From NCBI RefSeq assembly GCF_003253995.1, contig NZ_QKZL01000002.1:62001-126000 (forward strand): a stretch of DNA of 64,000 bases. Reading direction: 5' to 3'. This DNA comes from Palleronia aestuarii (GTDB lineage Bacteria > Pseudomonadota > Alphaproteobacteria > Rhodobacterales > Rhodobacteraceae). The position numbers and the translations under genes were made by a program. The notes below the pieces were generated by a model, which worked only from the letters and a program-made list of their open reading frames with translations, ran no database searches and was not told the origin of the DNA. This document shows positions 48,046-56,924 of the stretch, piece after piece (position 1 is the stretch's first letter; the number at the start of each line of letters is the position of its first letter).

Positions 48046-50589
48046 ATGTCCCGCTACGAGCCCCGCGAAATCGAGCCCAAATGGCAGGAGGCCTGGACCG
48101 AGGCGGGCACGTTCACCGCCACCCGCGATCCCGACCGGCCGAAATACTACGTGCTCGAGATGTTCCCCTATCCCTCGGGCAATCTCCATATCGGCCATGT
48201 CCGCAACTACGCGATGGGCGACGTCGTCGCGCGCTACAAGCGCGCCACGGGCCATTCGGTGCTGCACCCGATGGGCTGGGACGCGTTCGGTCTTCCGGCG
48301 GAGAACGCGGCGCAGGAACGCCGCGTGCATCCCGGCGACTGGACCTACGCCAACATCGCGCAGATGAAGGGGCAGTTCGCACGGCTCGGCCTCTCGCTCG
48401 ACTGGTCGCGCGAATTCGCCACCTGCGATCCCGCCTATTACGGCCAGCAGCAGGCGCTCTTCATCGACTTCCTCGAAAAGGGCCTCGTCTACCGCAAGAA
48501 CGCGGTGGTGAACTGGGACCCGGTGGACATGACCGTCCTCGCCAACGAGCAGGTGGAGGACGGGCGCGGCTGGCGCTCCGGCGCGCTCGTCGAGCGGCGC
48601 GAACTGACGCAGTGGTTCTTCCGCATCTCCGACTATTCCGAAGAGCTTCTCTCGGCCTTGGACGGGCTCGACGCCTGGCCCGAGAAGGTCAAGACGATGC
48701 AGAGGAACTGGATCGGCCGCTCGCAGGGCCTCCATTTCTCGTTCGGGCTGAAGGGCGCGCCCGCGGGCTTCGACACGCTTCCGGTCTACACCACCCGCCC
48801 CGACACGATGCGCGGCCCCACCTTCGCCGCCATCGCGCCAGAGCATCCGCTGGCCCGCGCGCTCGCGGCGGAAAACCCCGAGATCGCCGAGTTCTGCGCC
48901 GAATGCCGGCGCGGCGGCACGTCGGAGGAGGCGCTGGAGACGGCGGAGAAGCTGGGCTTTGACACCGGCCTCAAGGCGACCCACCCCGCCGATCCCGCCT
49001 GGGAGCTGCCGCTCTACATCGCCAATTTCGTGCTGATGGATTACGGCACCGGCGCGGTGATCGGCTGCCCCGCCCATGACCAGCGCGACCTCGACTTCGC
49101 GCGGAAATACGGCCTGCCCGTGATCGACGTGTTCGAGCCGGTGGAGGGTCCCGCGCGCCCCGAGGACCGCGCCTTCGTGCCGCCCAAGACGGAGACGGTC
49201 CGCTACGTCTGCTGGTTCGGGGAGACCGGCACCGTGCAGACCTGCCAGCAGGCGATGGACGCGACCCTCGCGCTCTTCGAGGAGCGGGGCTGGGGCGAGG
49301 CGCGGACGCAGTACCGCCTGCGCGACTGGGGCCTCAGCCGCCAGCGCTACTGGGGCTGCCCGATCCCGGTCGTCCATTGCGAGGCCTGCGGCGTGGTTCC
49401 GGAGAAGAAGGAGAACCTGCCGGTCATCCTTCCCAAGGACGTCTCCTTCGACCAGCCGGGCAACCCGCTTGACCGCCATCCGACGTGGCGCGACGTGCCC
49501 TGCCCCGCCTGCGGCGCGCCCGCGAAGCGGGAGACGGACACGATGGACACCTTCGTCGATTCCTCGTGGTACTTCGCCCGCTTCACCTCGCCCGGCGCCG
49601 ACACGCCCACGCGGGCGCGCGACACCGAGTACTGGATGAACGTGGACCAGTATATCGGCGGCGTCGAGCATGCGATCCTGCACCTGCTCTACTCCCGCTT
49701 CTTCGCCCGCGCGATGGTCGCCTGTGGCCACCTGCCAGAAACCGCCGCGGAGCCGATCGACGCGCTCTTCACGCAAGGCATGGTCACGCACGAGATCTAC
49801 CAGACCACCGACGCGGACGGGCGGCGCGTCTACCACCTGCCCTCCGACGTGACCGACGGCCGCCTCGCTGACGGCACGGAGGTGGAGATCATACCGTCGG
49901 CCAAGATGTCGAAGTCGAAGAAGAACGTCGTCGACCCGGTGGAGATCATCGACGCCTACGGCGCCGACACCGCGCGCTGGTTCGTGCTCTCCGACAGCCC
50001 GCCCGAACGCGACGTGGAATGGACCGCGGCGGGCGCGGAGGCGGCGGCCAAGCACCTCGGCCGCGTCTGGCGCATCGCGTCGGAGGCCTCAGACGCGCCG
50101 GAGACGGGCCGCGACGACGACGCGCTCGAGCGCGAGACGGCCCGCGCCATCCACGACGTGACGATGGGGATCGAGAGCTTCGGCTTCAACACGTCGGTCG
50201 CGCGCCTCTACGCCTTCGCCTCGGCGCTCTCGAAGTCGAAGGCGGGCCGCAAGACCCGCGTGCGCGCCGCCCGCACGCTGGCGCAGCTCATGTCGCCCAT
50301 GACCCCGCATCTCGCGGAGGAGATCTGGCAGATGCTCGGCGGCGAGGGGCTGATCGCGGACGCCCCTTGGCCCCGCGCCGACGAAAGCCTCCTCGTCGAC
50401 GAAAGCGTCACCCTGCCCATCCAGATCAACGGCAAGCGCCGGGCGGAGATCACCGTCCCGCGCGAGATGGCCAAGGCCGAGGTGGAGGCGCAGGCGCTCG
50501 CCACCGACGCCGTGCAAAAGGCACTCGCGGGCGGCGCGCCGAAGAAGGTGATCGTCGTCCCGGGCCGGATCGTCAATGTCGTGGTCTAG
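48046..50589 (+). CDS. leuS: Leucyl-tRNA synthetase
   Basis: Class I aminoacyl-tRNA synthetase, 847 residues. HIGH motif is [16 protein letters not shown]; the editing (CP1) domain lies about 220-420 with [12 protein letters not shown]; a zinc-like CEACG/CPACG pair is in the middle; KMSKSKKNV is the second catalytic motif. The start is ATG 48046 with AAGG upstream; the frame is open upstream to 47911 without similarity. First gene of leuS-lptE-holA, with overlapping junctions. Confidence 0.98.
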   Translation: MSRYEPREIEPKWQEAWTEAGTFTATRDPDRPKYYVLEMFPYPSGNLHIGHVRNYAMGDVVARYKRATGHSVLHPMGWDAFGLPAENAAQERRVHPGDWTYANIAQMKGQFARLGLSLDWSREFATCDPAYYGQQQALFIDFLEKGLVYRKNAVVNWDPVDMTVLANEQVEDGRGWRSGALVERRELTQWFFRISDYSEELLSALDGLDAWPEKVKTMQRNWIGRSQGLHFSFGLKGAPAGFDTLPVYTTRPDTMRGPTFAAIAPEHPLARALAAENPEIAEFCAECRRGGTSEEALETAEKLGFDTGLKATHPADPAWELPLYIANFVLMDYGTGAVIGCPAHDQRDLDFARKYGLPVIDVFEPVEGPARPEDRAFVPPKTETVRYVCWFGETGTVQTCQQAMDATLALFEERGWGEARTQYRLRDWGLSRQRYWGCPIPVVHCEACGVVPEKKENLPVILPKDVSFDQPGNPLDRHPTWRDVPCPACGAPAKRETDTMDTFVDSSWYFARFTSPGADTPTRARDTEYWMNVDQYIGGVEHAILHLLYSRFFARAMVACGHLPETAAEPIDALFTQGMVTHEIYQTTDADGRRVYHLPSDVTDGRLADGTEVEIIPSAKMSKSKKNVVDPVEIIDAYGADTARWFVLSDSPPERDVEWTAAGAEAAAKHLGRVWRIASEASDAPETGRDDDALERETARAIHDVTMGIESFGFNTSVARLYAFASALSKSKAGRKTRVRAARTLAQLMSPMTPHLAEEIWQMLGGEGLIADAPWPRADESLLVDESVTLPIQINGKRRAEITVPREMAKAEVEAQALATDAVQKALAGGAPKKVIVVPGRIVNVVV

Positions 50590-51079
50590 GCTCGCCCCCC
50601 TTCTCCTCCTCGCCGCCTGCGGTTTCAGCCCCGTCTACGGGCCCGGCGGCGCGGCGGAGGGGCTCTACGGGCAGATCGCCGTGGCCCCGCCCCGCGACGA
50701 GCCCGGCTATCTCTTCGTGCGCCACCTCGAGGAGCGGCTGGGCCTGCCCGACGCCCCCCTCTACCGCCTCGACGCGGAGATCGCGCTCGACGAGACGGGC
50801 CTCGGCGTCACCCCCGACCAGGAGATCACCCGGATCCAGATCGCGGGCGAGGCCACCTACACCCTCACCGACCTCGCCACCGGCGCGGTGCTGCAATCGG
50901 GCGAGGCGCGGAGCTTCACCTCCTACTCCGCCCCGGTCTTTTCCGAGCAGCGCAATTCCATCGCCGGCAACGCCGTCACCGTCCGCGCGGCCGAGAGCGA
51001 CGCCGTGGAGCGGTTGATGACCATCCTGGGCGACCAGATCGTCTCCCGCCTCCTCGCCACGGCGCCGGACTGGCGGTGA
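50576..51079 (+). CDS. lptE: LPS-assembly lipoprotein LptE
   Basis: 167-residue outer-membrane lipoprotein, lipobox LLAAC (about residue 15), then [15 protein letters not shown], the typical alphaproteobacterial LptE start. It plugs the LptD barrel for lipopolysaccharide export. It overlaps the leuS end by 14 bases and is overlapped by holA as GTGA. The leuS-lptE-holA order is widely conserved and supports the call on a fast-evolving family. Confidence 0.9.
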   Translation: MSWSRLAPLLLLAACGFSPVYGPGGAAEGLYGQIAVAPPRDEPGYLFVRHLEERLGLPDAPLYRLDAEIALDETGLGVTPDQEITRIQIAGEATYTLTDLATGAVLQSGEARSFTSYSAPVFSEQRNSIAGNAVTVRAAESDAVERLMTILGDQIVSRLLATAPDWR

Positions 51080-52098
51080 AGCTCAATTCCCGCGACGCCG
51101 CCGCCTGGATCGGCAAGCCCCCGCCCGACCGCCCCGGCACCCTCCTCCACGGCACCGACGCGATGCGCGTGGCGCTGAAGCGGCAGGATCTCGTCACCGC
51201 CCTCATCGGCCCCGACGGAGAGACCGACCTCCGCCTCGTCCGCCTCTCGCCCGCCGATCTGCGCCGAGAGCGGACGATCGTGTCCGACGAGATGAAGGCG
51301 CGCGGCTTCTTCCCCGGCCCCCGCGCCCTGCTGATCGAGGAGGCGACGGCGCAGCACGCCGACCCGATCCTCGCCGCGCTGAAGGACTGGGCGCCGGGCG
51401 ACGCGCATCTCGTCGTGACCGCCGGTAGCCTCAAGCCCGCCTCCGCGCTCAGGAAGGGGTTCGAGGGGCACCGCTCCGCCGCCGCCATCGCGATCTACGA
51501 CGACCCCCCGGACCGTGCCGAGATCGAGGCGGCGCTGGCCCGCGCGGGCCTGACGCAGATCGCGCCCGACGCGATGCAGGCGCTGACGGCCCTGGCCCAT
51601 ACCGTCGATCCCGGGGATTTCCGGCAGGTGCTGGAGAAGGTCGCGCTCTACAAGCACGGCGATCCCGCGCCGCTCGAGGCAGCCGACATCGCCGCCTGCG
51701 CGCCCGTTTCCACCGATGCGAGCCTCGACGAGATTCTCGGCGTCGTGACCGACGGGAAGGCCGACCGCATCGGCCCCCTGCTCTCCCGCCTCGTGGCGCA
51801 GGGCGTCACCCCGGTCTCGCTCTGCATCGGCGCGATGCGCCACTTCCGCACCCTGCACACCGCCGCCGCCGATCCGGGCGGCGCGGGGTCCGGCATCGGC
51901 CGCCTCCGCCCCCCGGTCTACGGCCCCCGCCGCGACGCGCTTCTCCGCCAGGCCCAATCCTGGGGCGCGGAACGCCTCGGTCAGGCCCTGAGCCTCCTCG
52001 TCGAAACCGACCTAACCCTCCGCTCCTCCACCCGCGCCCCGCAGATGGCGCTGATGGAGCGGACGTTGATTAGGTTGGCGATGATGGGGCGGCGGTGA
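51076..52098 (+). CDS. holA: DNA polymerase III subunit delta
   Basis: Clamp-loader subunit that opens the sliding clamp, 340 residues. LLHGTDAMRVALKRQDLVTAL is the divergent nucleotide-fold start without a Walker A motif, as in HolA; helical collar region near the C-terminus. The GTG start overlaps the lptE stop. After it the sequence character changes and the accessory patch begins. Confidence 0.9.
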   Translation: MKLNSRDAAAWIGKPPPDRPGTLLHGTDAMRVALKRQDLVTALIGPDGETDLRLVRLSPADLRRERTIVSDEMKARGFFPGPRALLIEEATAQHADPILAALKDWAPGDAHLVVTAGSLKPASALRKGFEGHRSAAAIAIYDDPPDRAEIEAALARAGLTQIAPDAMQALTALAHTVDPGDFRQVLEKVALYKHGDPAPLEAADIAACAPVSTDASLDEILGVVTDGKADRIGPLLSRLVAQGVTPVSLCIGAMRHFRTLHTAAADPGGAGSGIGRLRPPVYGPRRDALLRQAQSWGAERLGQALSLLVETDLTLRSSTRAPQMALMERTLIRLAMMGRR

Positions 52099-52281
52099 GG
52101 GGGAGGAGAGCTGTTTTTCGCCGCGGTGACAATCCAATCACCTAATAAAGTTGGAAGCCGACATATGGAGCGCGCCAATATCGGAGTTAGTTCTGCATCG
52201 CCGCATGTCCGCTTTGAGCCCTACCTCCCGGATGCTGCAATACGCGTGAATGTCCGGTATAGCCGCAATTCAATTCTGGCG
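52099..52281. other. Intergenic junction into lower-GC accessory patch
   Basis: Base composition becomes visibly more AT-rich right after holA. No gene is supported; an open plus-strand frame from 52126 overlaps the hydrolase antisense. The tracts tgtccgctttgagccc (52207 onward) and tgaatgtccggtatagccgc resemble intergenic sequence that seems repeated in Rhodobacteraceae genomes, but this is from memory and unverified. Confidence 0.3.
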
Positions 52282-53079
52282 TCAGGTTTCTGGCGAAAGT
52301 CTTGTGAGCCAGTCTTGCAGCATGGCTTTGAACAGAGCCGGTCGTTCCCAACTCAATGAATGCCCCGCAGTGTCGAGTAGTCCGTAGGTGGCTCGCGGAT
52401 AGCACTCTAGCATCGCCATCGTGTCAGCATAGCCGGAGATCGAGTCCTGCCTGCCCGAAAGAATTAGCGAAGGCTTGTCGAACCGCGATGCCAACATTTC
52501 GTCGTGGTATGAGAACAAGAATTTTTCTGTCACTCGCGCTTCGAGATCGGCATCGTGGAGAGCAGCGGCGGGAACCTTCGTTTGGCGGATTTTCTCGATG
52601 ATTTCAGGGGTCTGGATCACCAGTCTCTCCGCTCTACCTGCTACTGAAAAGGGCTGACCTTTAAGCAAGTCTGGTCGCGCAACAATGGGTAGCGCTTCGG
52701 GTTTTGGCGGTGGCGGGTTTGTTGGAAATCCTCCGGGAACAATGAGACACAGGCCTGCAATCAGTTCCGGATCGGAATGAGCTAGGCCTTGGGCGATATA
52801 GCTGCCACGCGACTCACCAATCACGGCAATGCCGTCATTGCCGGAAATAGAACGCGCGAAATCAAGGACGCAACCTGCAACATCATCTTGTGACTGCACA
52901 TCCTCAAATCCGTTTGACTGCCCACACCCCGGCAAGTCCAAATAGATTCTGCGCCAGCCATCCAAACCTGCAAAACTTGGTTCGACCGCATCAAGCATGT
53001 GTCGGTGGTCCAACTTGCCTCCGTGAAGGACAAGCATCGGAAAACCGGAACCGAATTCAACAAAGTTTAAGTTGGTCAC
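52282..53079 (-). CDS. Alpha/beta hydrolase
   Basis: 265-residue alpha/beta hydrolase. The oxyanion segment is VLHGGKLDHRHML, the nucleophile elbow is GESRGS (Ser between Glu and Arg), the acid is probably the Asp in SGRQDSISG, and the catalytic His is in DTAGHSLSWERP. It resembles esterase/lactonase or proline-iminopeptidase relatives; the substrate is unknown. Codon use is more AT-rich than in all neighbours (TTT, AAA and ATA-type choices are frequent), so horizontal acquisition is likely. It is flanked by non-coding sequence on both sides. Confidence 0.85.
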   Translation of the reverse strand: MTNLNFVEFGSGFPMLVLHGGKLDHRHMLDAVEPSFAGLDGWRRIYLDLPGCGQSNGFEDVQSQDDVAGCVLDFARSISGNDGIAVIGESRGSYIAQGLAHSDPELIAGLCLIVPGGFPTNPPPPKPEALPIVARPDLLKGQPFSVAGRAERLVIQTPEIIEKIRQTKVPAAALHDADLEARVTEKFLFSYHDEMLASRFDKPSLILSGRQDSISGYADTMAMLECYPRATYGLLDTAGHSLSWERPALFKAMLQDWLTRLSPET

Positions 53080-53444
53080 CGCAAACCTCCTGTCGGTTCA
53101 AAGTTAGACTCAGGACAATTTGATGTCACGTCGTCAGTCCCAGAGCCGAAATGGCTGCGAGGTAAATTCGGGTATGGCGTATGCAATGTCTTTCTAAGAA
53201 CGAGTGGTCGGTTGGAAAGCAGACCTTGGCGCAGTCGCAGCGAAAAAGTAATTTGTCCGCATGGTGTGAGTTCGAGCCTGCTTCGAACTTGCGTCTGCAG
53301 AAAACGGCCGGTTCGGCGGGCCGCGCTGCAGCATTACGAGTGCTGGTGAACGCAAGCACTGGGCCGATCGCGGTTGCATCGCAGCCACTATAAGTCGCCG
53401 CCCTAACAGCACTACGCGGGCATCAGACCCACGTCCACCGCCTC
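53080..53444. other. Non-coding stretch upstream of the hydrolase
   Basis: About 365 bases with mixed composition. It must contain the hydrolase promoter next to 53080. Short open frames exist on both strands but are mutually overlapping and have no coding character. I see no tRNA or terminal inverted repeats. The first repeat array begins at its right edge. Confidence 0.4.
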
Positions 53445-53604
53445 TACATTCGCCCGCTGCACACAAGCTGCGCCTCGTGTGTACGATGTCTGCTCGCGGG
53501 ATGTACGGGCGATGTACGCCTGCTACACATCCGGTGTACAGCCTGTGTACGTCCCGTGTATGCCGCGCCGGCCCCGATCATGGACGATGCGACGCAGAGA
53601 GTGG
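53445..53604 (+). repeat. Composite repeat element, copy A: head, 11-bp-period array, tail
   Basis: Head TACATTCGCCCGCTGCAC at 53445-53462. Then units of exactly 11 bp starting at 53447, 53458, 53469, 53480, 53491, 53502, 53513, 53524, 53535, 53546 and 53557. The commonest unit form is TGTACGNCCNG; six units start TGTAC or TGTAT, others TGCAC, TGCGC, TGCTC or TACAC. A further 12 bases separate the array from a 25-bp tail at 53580-53604 that begins ATGGACGATGCG and ends AGAGTGG. The same head, period and tail occur in copy B, in the same orientation, 619 bp away. Confidence 0.85.
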
Positions 53605-53664
53605 ACACGCCGACGCTCAAGATGTCATGCCACCATCGGAGGCCGAAGCCGCGAGATCCGACAC

Positions 53665-53694
53665 CGAGGTCCGGCACGATCTGCCCGGACCTCG
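53665..53694 (-). terminator. Hairpin downstream of the small gene in the cassette
   Basis: Stem cgaggtccgg (53665-53674) and ccggacctcg (53685-53694), a perfect 10-bp pairing with a 10-base loop. It lies 22 bases after the stop of the small minus-strand gene at 53716. No T-run follows. Confidence 0.5.
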
Positions 53695-53715
53695 CGCGAT
53701 GCGGTCTCGCTTATC

Positions 53716-53901
53716 TCAGAGCTTGTCGGCGGGCTCGGCAGTCTCCGCCGGGGACGATGTGACGGCCTCCTCCGACTTTCCGGCAGTCTGGAACTTGATC
53801 CCCCGGCGTCGCGCGGCGCGGGCCTTGGCTGCAGCCGCGGGGGCCGGTGCTGCGAGGAATTCGGCCAGGTCGAATTTCGGCTTCATGGAAAACATGGTCA
53901 T
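53716..53901 (-). CDS. Small protein of unknown function between two repeat arrays
   Basis: 61-residue protein starting MTMFSMKPKFDLAEFL, then an Ala/Pro-rich run (AAPAPAAAAKARAARRRG) and a hydrophilic Ser/Glu/Ala tail ending AEPADKL. No signal peptide or membrane segment. Codon positions look genuinely coding, with strong G/C third bases. The start is ATG 53901, with AAGG about ten bases upstream; TTG at 53904 and ATG 53895 are alternatives. It is flanked by the two composite repeats and preceded by an inverted repeat. I do not recognise a family; the Ala-rich basic middle could bind nucleic acid or polymer granules, but that is speculation. Confidence 0.55.
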   Translation of the reverse strand: MTMFSMKPKFDLAEFLAAPAPAAAAKARAARRRGIKFQTAGKSEEAVTSSPAETAEPADKL

Positions 53902-53927
53902 CAAGCGGCGCCTTTCTATTGCGGTAT

Positions 53928-53960
53928 ATGAGACACCGCTCGACTACATATGGGTCTCAT
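53928..53960. promoter_or_regulatory. Inverted repeat upstream of the small gene, candidate operator
   Basis: Perfect 7-bp arms ATGAGAC (53928-53934) and GTCTCAT (53954-53960), centre-to-centre spacing of 26 bp, about 27 bases upstream of the small gene start. Between the arms lies an AT-containing stretch (ctacatat) that could include promoter elements. The layout suits a dimeric repressor such as a TetR-type protein. Confidence 0.4.
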
Positions 53961-54063
53961 TTGCGAATTTGAAAGCTGCAAGGCGCGGGGACCACGATCC
54001 CGGCCGGGCCATCGCACCCTCGCGCCGTCGAAAACACCCCGGATCGGGTGTCCCGCTCTCGCG

Positions 54064-54211
54064 TACATACGCCCGCTGCACGTCCCGTGTACGCTGTCCG
54101 CACGCGGCATGTACGTCCGCTGCACACGTGCCGCACGTCCGGTGTACGGCCCGTGCACGCGCTGTGTACGTCCTGTGTACGCTCCCATGAACGATGCGGG
54201 GCAGAAAGTGG
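54064..54211 (+). repeat. Composite repeat element, copy B: head, 11-bp-period array, tail
   Basis: Head TACATACGCCCGCTGCAC at 54064-54081, 17 of 18 identical to copy A. Eleven units of exactly 11 bp start at 54066, 54077, 54088, 54099, 54110, 54121, 54132, 54143, 54154, 54165 and 54176. Consensus YGYACGYCCSG; unit starts are TGTAC or TGCAC, with CGCAC twice and CATAC once. The 25-bp tail at 54187-54211 begins ATGAACGATGCG and ends AAAGTGG, 21 of 25 identical to the copy A tail. It ends about 105 bases before the LysR start. Confidence 0.85.
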
Positions 54212-54316
54212 CATTGATGCCCCAGCGCGTTTAATCCTCCTTTACGCCTTCCCCCTATGGTCCGCCTTCGACGACAGATCCGGCCCGCCCGGAAAAAATC
54301 ATTGAGAGGCAAGGCG

Positions 54317-55222
54317 ATGGACAGATTGACGGAGATGGAGGCCTTCGCGACGGTCGTCGACCAGGGCGGCTTCACGGATGCCGCGCGGAAGATGGGCATC
54401 TCCAAATCCGCCGTCTCCAAACACGTCTCCGCCCTCGAGGCCCGCCTGGGCGCCCGCCTCCTCAACCGAACCACCCGCCGCGTCAGCCCCACCGAGATCG
54501 GCCTCGCCTATTACGACCGGGCACGGCGCGTGCTCACCGACGCGGGGGAGGCCGACAGCCTCGTCACCTCGATGCAGGCAGCCCCCTCCGGGCTTCTCCG
54601 GATCAGCGTGGCGACCGATTTCGGGGTCAACCATCTCTCTCCCATACTCGGAGATTTCCTGCAGGAATATCCGGACATTACTGTCAACATGGTGCTCAAC
54701 AACCGGTTCGTGGAACTGATCTCCGAGGGCTTCGACATGGCCGTCCGGATCGGCGAGCTCGAGGACAGCACGCTGCGCGCACGCAAGATCGCGGAGACGA
54801 CGCGCCGGATGATCGGCTCCCCCGCCTATTTCGAGAAGTTCGGCCAGCCGCGGAAGATCGACGACCTGAACGCGCACAAGCTCCTGCACTACACGAGCCA
54901 GGCAAACGGCGCCGTCTGGAAGCTCACCGCGCCCTCGGGCGAGAAACGTCAGGTCCGCACCACCGGCTGGCTCAGCGTGAATGACGGGCAATCCCTGCTC
55001 AACGCGGCGATCTCGGGGCTCGGGATCGCATATCTGCCGTCCTTCCTCTACGCCGACGCGGCGGCGAAGGGCCTGGTCGTGGAGGCGATCCCGGACCTGC
55101 CCGTGGAGCCGCAGGGGATCTACGCGGTCTATCCGCCCGGCCGATTCACCCAGCCCAAGGTGCGCGCCTTTATCGACTTCCTCGCCCATGCTTTCGCCGA
55201 CAAGGGCCCCGATCGCTGGTAG
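54317..55222 (+). CDS. LysR-family transcriptional regulator
   Basis: 301-residue LysR regulator of the CrgA/DmlR-like group. Helix-turn-helix: MEAFATVVDQGGFTDAARKM then ISKSAVSKHVSALE; the effector domain follows (LLRISVATDFGVNHLSPIL). The start is ATG 54317 with AAGG just upstream; the frame is open to 54257. No obvious target gene is divergent; the repeat cassette and small gene lie directly upstream. The gene has ordinary GC-rich composition, so the accessory patch ends before it. Confidence 0.9.
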   Translation: MDRLTEMEAFATVVDQGGFTDAARKMGISKSAVSKHVSALEARLGARLLNRTTRRVSPTEIGLAYYDRARRVLTDAGEADSLVTSMQAAPSGLLRISVATDFGVNHLSPILGDFLQEYPDITVNMVLNNRFVELISEGFDMAVRIGELEDSTLRARKIAETTRRMIGSPAYFEKFGQPRKIDDLNAHKLLHYTSQANGAVWKLTAPSGEKRQVRTTGWLSVNDGQSLLNAAISGLGIAYLPSFLYADAAAKGLVVEAIPDLPVEPQGIYAVYPPGRFTQPKVRAFIDFLAHAFADKGPDRW

Positions 55223-55231
55223 CCGCCCGGC

Positions 55232-56167
55232 TCAGTCGGAGAGCACCGCCTCGACCCGCCGATTGGCCCGGCGCCCCTCCTCGGTCGCGTTGGATCGGCG
55301 CGGCGCAAGGAAGGCGATCCCATCCGCGGTAAGTTGCCCAGGCGACACGCCGTAGCGCTCGACGAGCGTCTGGCGGACCGAGGCGGCGCGGCGGCGGGAA
55401 AGCGCGAGATTGGCATCGAGCCCCCCCTGCGCATCGGTATGGCCCACGAGCACGACGCGGAGTCCGGGGTCGGATTTGAGGATTCCGGCCAATGCGGCGA
55501 GGGAAGGGGAGTCATTATCGCCAAGCGTCGCCGCGCCCGCGCGGAACGTCAGCCCGTCGAGCACGACATGACCCTCGGCCATCAGGGTCGCGCGCAAATC
55601 CTCCGCCGTCGCACGTCCCTCGGTGTCCTGCGGTGAAACGAGGGGGATGTCGGTCTCCCCGCGTGAAAGTACCTCCGTCAACTGGACGAAGCCCGCGCCC
55701 GGTGCCCGGCTGACCATGAGGGACAGGGGGTGCGTTCCATCGGGCCGCTCAGCGAGGAGATAGCGGAAGTCTCCCAGGTCAACATACATCTCCGGCGCGC
55801 CGAGCACGTTGGCCGCGAAGCGAAAATCGTAACCGCCACAAGTCGCGTCGGCGCATTCGAACGCGATTTCGTACCCCGCAGCGACGATCTGACGGCGCAG
55901 CGCTTCGAGGATCTGCAACGTGGTGAGATTGCGATCCGTCAGGCGCCAGGCACGGCGCAGGATCGTCCCCTCCGCCCTTCGGACCGGCGGCCCCCCGATC
56001 TGCCAGGGCCCTGCGGGCAATGCGATGTCGCTCTCCGCCGCGCGGTCGGACACCGTTTCCCGTGCTGCGGCAGGAAAGTCGAGGGAGAGGGGTGTGGCCG
56101 CGGCCGGCGAAGCCGTGACGAGAGGCATGGCGAGTGCCTGGACCAGGATCCAAGCCCACCGGGTCAC
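55232..56167 (-). CDS. OmpA-family C-terminal domain protein
   Basis: About 311 residues. A signal-like start (LVQALAMPLVTASPAAA) is followed by a domain of unknown type (about 30-190) with a Cys pair in FECADATCGGYDF, then a peptidoglycan-binding OmpA domain with VVLVGHTDAQGGLDANLALSRRRA in two runs and RRANRRVEAVL. It probably links the outer membrane or periplasmic complexes to the wall. Start is uncertain; the GTG at 56167 gives the best signal peptide. It follows the GNAT gene by 40 bases on the same strand. Confidence 0.82.
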   Translation of the reverse strand: MTRWAWILVQALAMPLVTASPAAATPLSLDFPAAARETVSDRAAESDIALPAGPWQIGGPPVRRAEGTILRRAWRLTDRNLTTLQILEALRRQIVAAGYEIAFECADATCGGYDFRFAANVLGAPEMYVDLGDFRYLLAERPDGTHPLSLMVSRAPGAGFVQLTEVLSRGETDIPLVSPQDTEGRATAEDLRATLMAEGHVVLDGLTFRAGAATLGDNDSPSLAALAGILKSDPGLRVVLVGHTDAQGGLDANLALSRRRAASVRQTLVERYGVSPGQLTADGIAFLAPRRSNATEEGRRANRRVEAVLSD

Positions 56168-56207
56168 GGGACGCGGATCGGATGGGTCGATGGATGAAAG
56201 GGCGGGG

Positions 56208-56924
56208 TCATGGCCGGATACGGTAATGATAGCAAGGACACGCCGTGAATCCGAGGCCGGCATAGAGGGCGTTGGCCCCGGCATTGGCCTCCACGACGAG
56301 CGCAGTGAAGAGGCGCGCGCCCGCTTCCGCGGACCAGGCGGCGGCACGGCGGACAAGCGCGGCGGCGGCGCCCTGCCGCCGGAGATCCCGGCGCACCTCG
56401 AGCGCATGGAGCATTGCCACATTCTCATGGAGCGCCACGAAGGCGGTCGCGGCGGGCTGATTGCCGACACGGCCGAGAAAGGTGGATCTGGGGCCGCCCA
56501 CCCGTTCCAACACCGCAATCCGTTCCGCACCGACACCTCCGGCGCGCCAGAGATCCAGCTGGATCTGAAGAGGCGGCCAGACCGCGACGCCGCCTGGGGC
56601 CGGGGCGGTGTCGAGGAGCCGTTCGACCGGACATTGTAGAAGTCTCGTCGGGTCGAGCCTGGAATAGCCGCGTTCCTCGAGGAGGCGGTCGAGATCGTCC
56701 TGATGCGCACCGACGGAGAAGAGAACCGCCTGCCCGCCGCGTTGCATCGCGCGTTCGGCTGCGGCAATGTCCTCCGCCCCGACTTCGCCTTCGGTCGTCG
56801 CCGCCGAGACCCGCTTGCCGCCCCCCGCCCCGTCGCGCAGGGTCCAGGGACCGAGCGTGGACATCGCCGCGGGCGGCCAGGTGGCGTCGATCAGGGGCCG
56901 GCACCGGGAAGGGTCGAGGCTCAC
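56208..56924 (-). CDS. GNAT-family N-acetyltransferase
   Basis: 238-residue acyltransferase; the acetyl-CoA motif A is LEVRRDLRRQGAAAALVRRA, followed by LVVEANAGANALYAGLGF. The N-terminal 120 residues form a second, degenerate GNAT-like half, as in tandem GNAT proteins. The substrate is unknown. Its start overlaps the stop of the cinA-like gene as ATGA. Confidence 0.87.
   Translation of the reverse strand: MSLDPSRCRPLIDATWPPAAMSTLGPWTLRDGAGGGKRVSAATTEGEVGAEDIAAAERAMQRGGQAVLFSVGAHQDDLDRLLEERGYSRLDPTRLLQCPVERLLDTAPAPGGVAVWPPLQIQLDLWRAGGVGAERIAVLERVGGPRSTFLGRVGNQPAATAFVALHENVAMLHALEVRRDLRRQGAAAALVRRAAAWSAEAGARLFTALVVEANAGANALYAGLGFTACPCYHYRIRP

Noticed and set aside
47722-50055. Very long minus-strand open frame of 777 codons antisense to leuS
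   Set aside because: It is a shadow of the GC-rich leuS gene, full of Arg/His/Gly and without any known domain.
53447-54186. CRISPR-like arrays
   Set aside because: Units are contiguous 11-mers without spacers, are degenerate, and no cas genes are present.
53477-54190. A 237-codon plus-strand open frame running through both repeat arrays
   Set aside because: Any 11-bp repeat gives an 11-residue periodic peptide in every frame, the frame overlaps the small minus-strand gene antisense, and codon positions show no coding bias. Similar open frames exist on the minus strand.
53445-54211. Transposon with terminal repeats
   Set aside because: The flanking copies are direct, not inverted, no target-site duplication was seen and no transposase lies between them; a MITE-like origin remains possible but unsupported.
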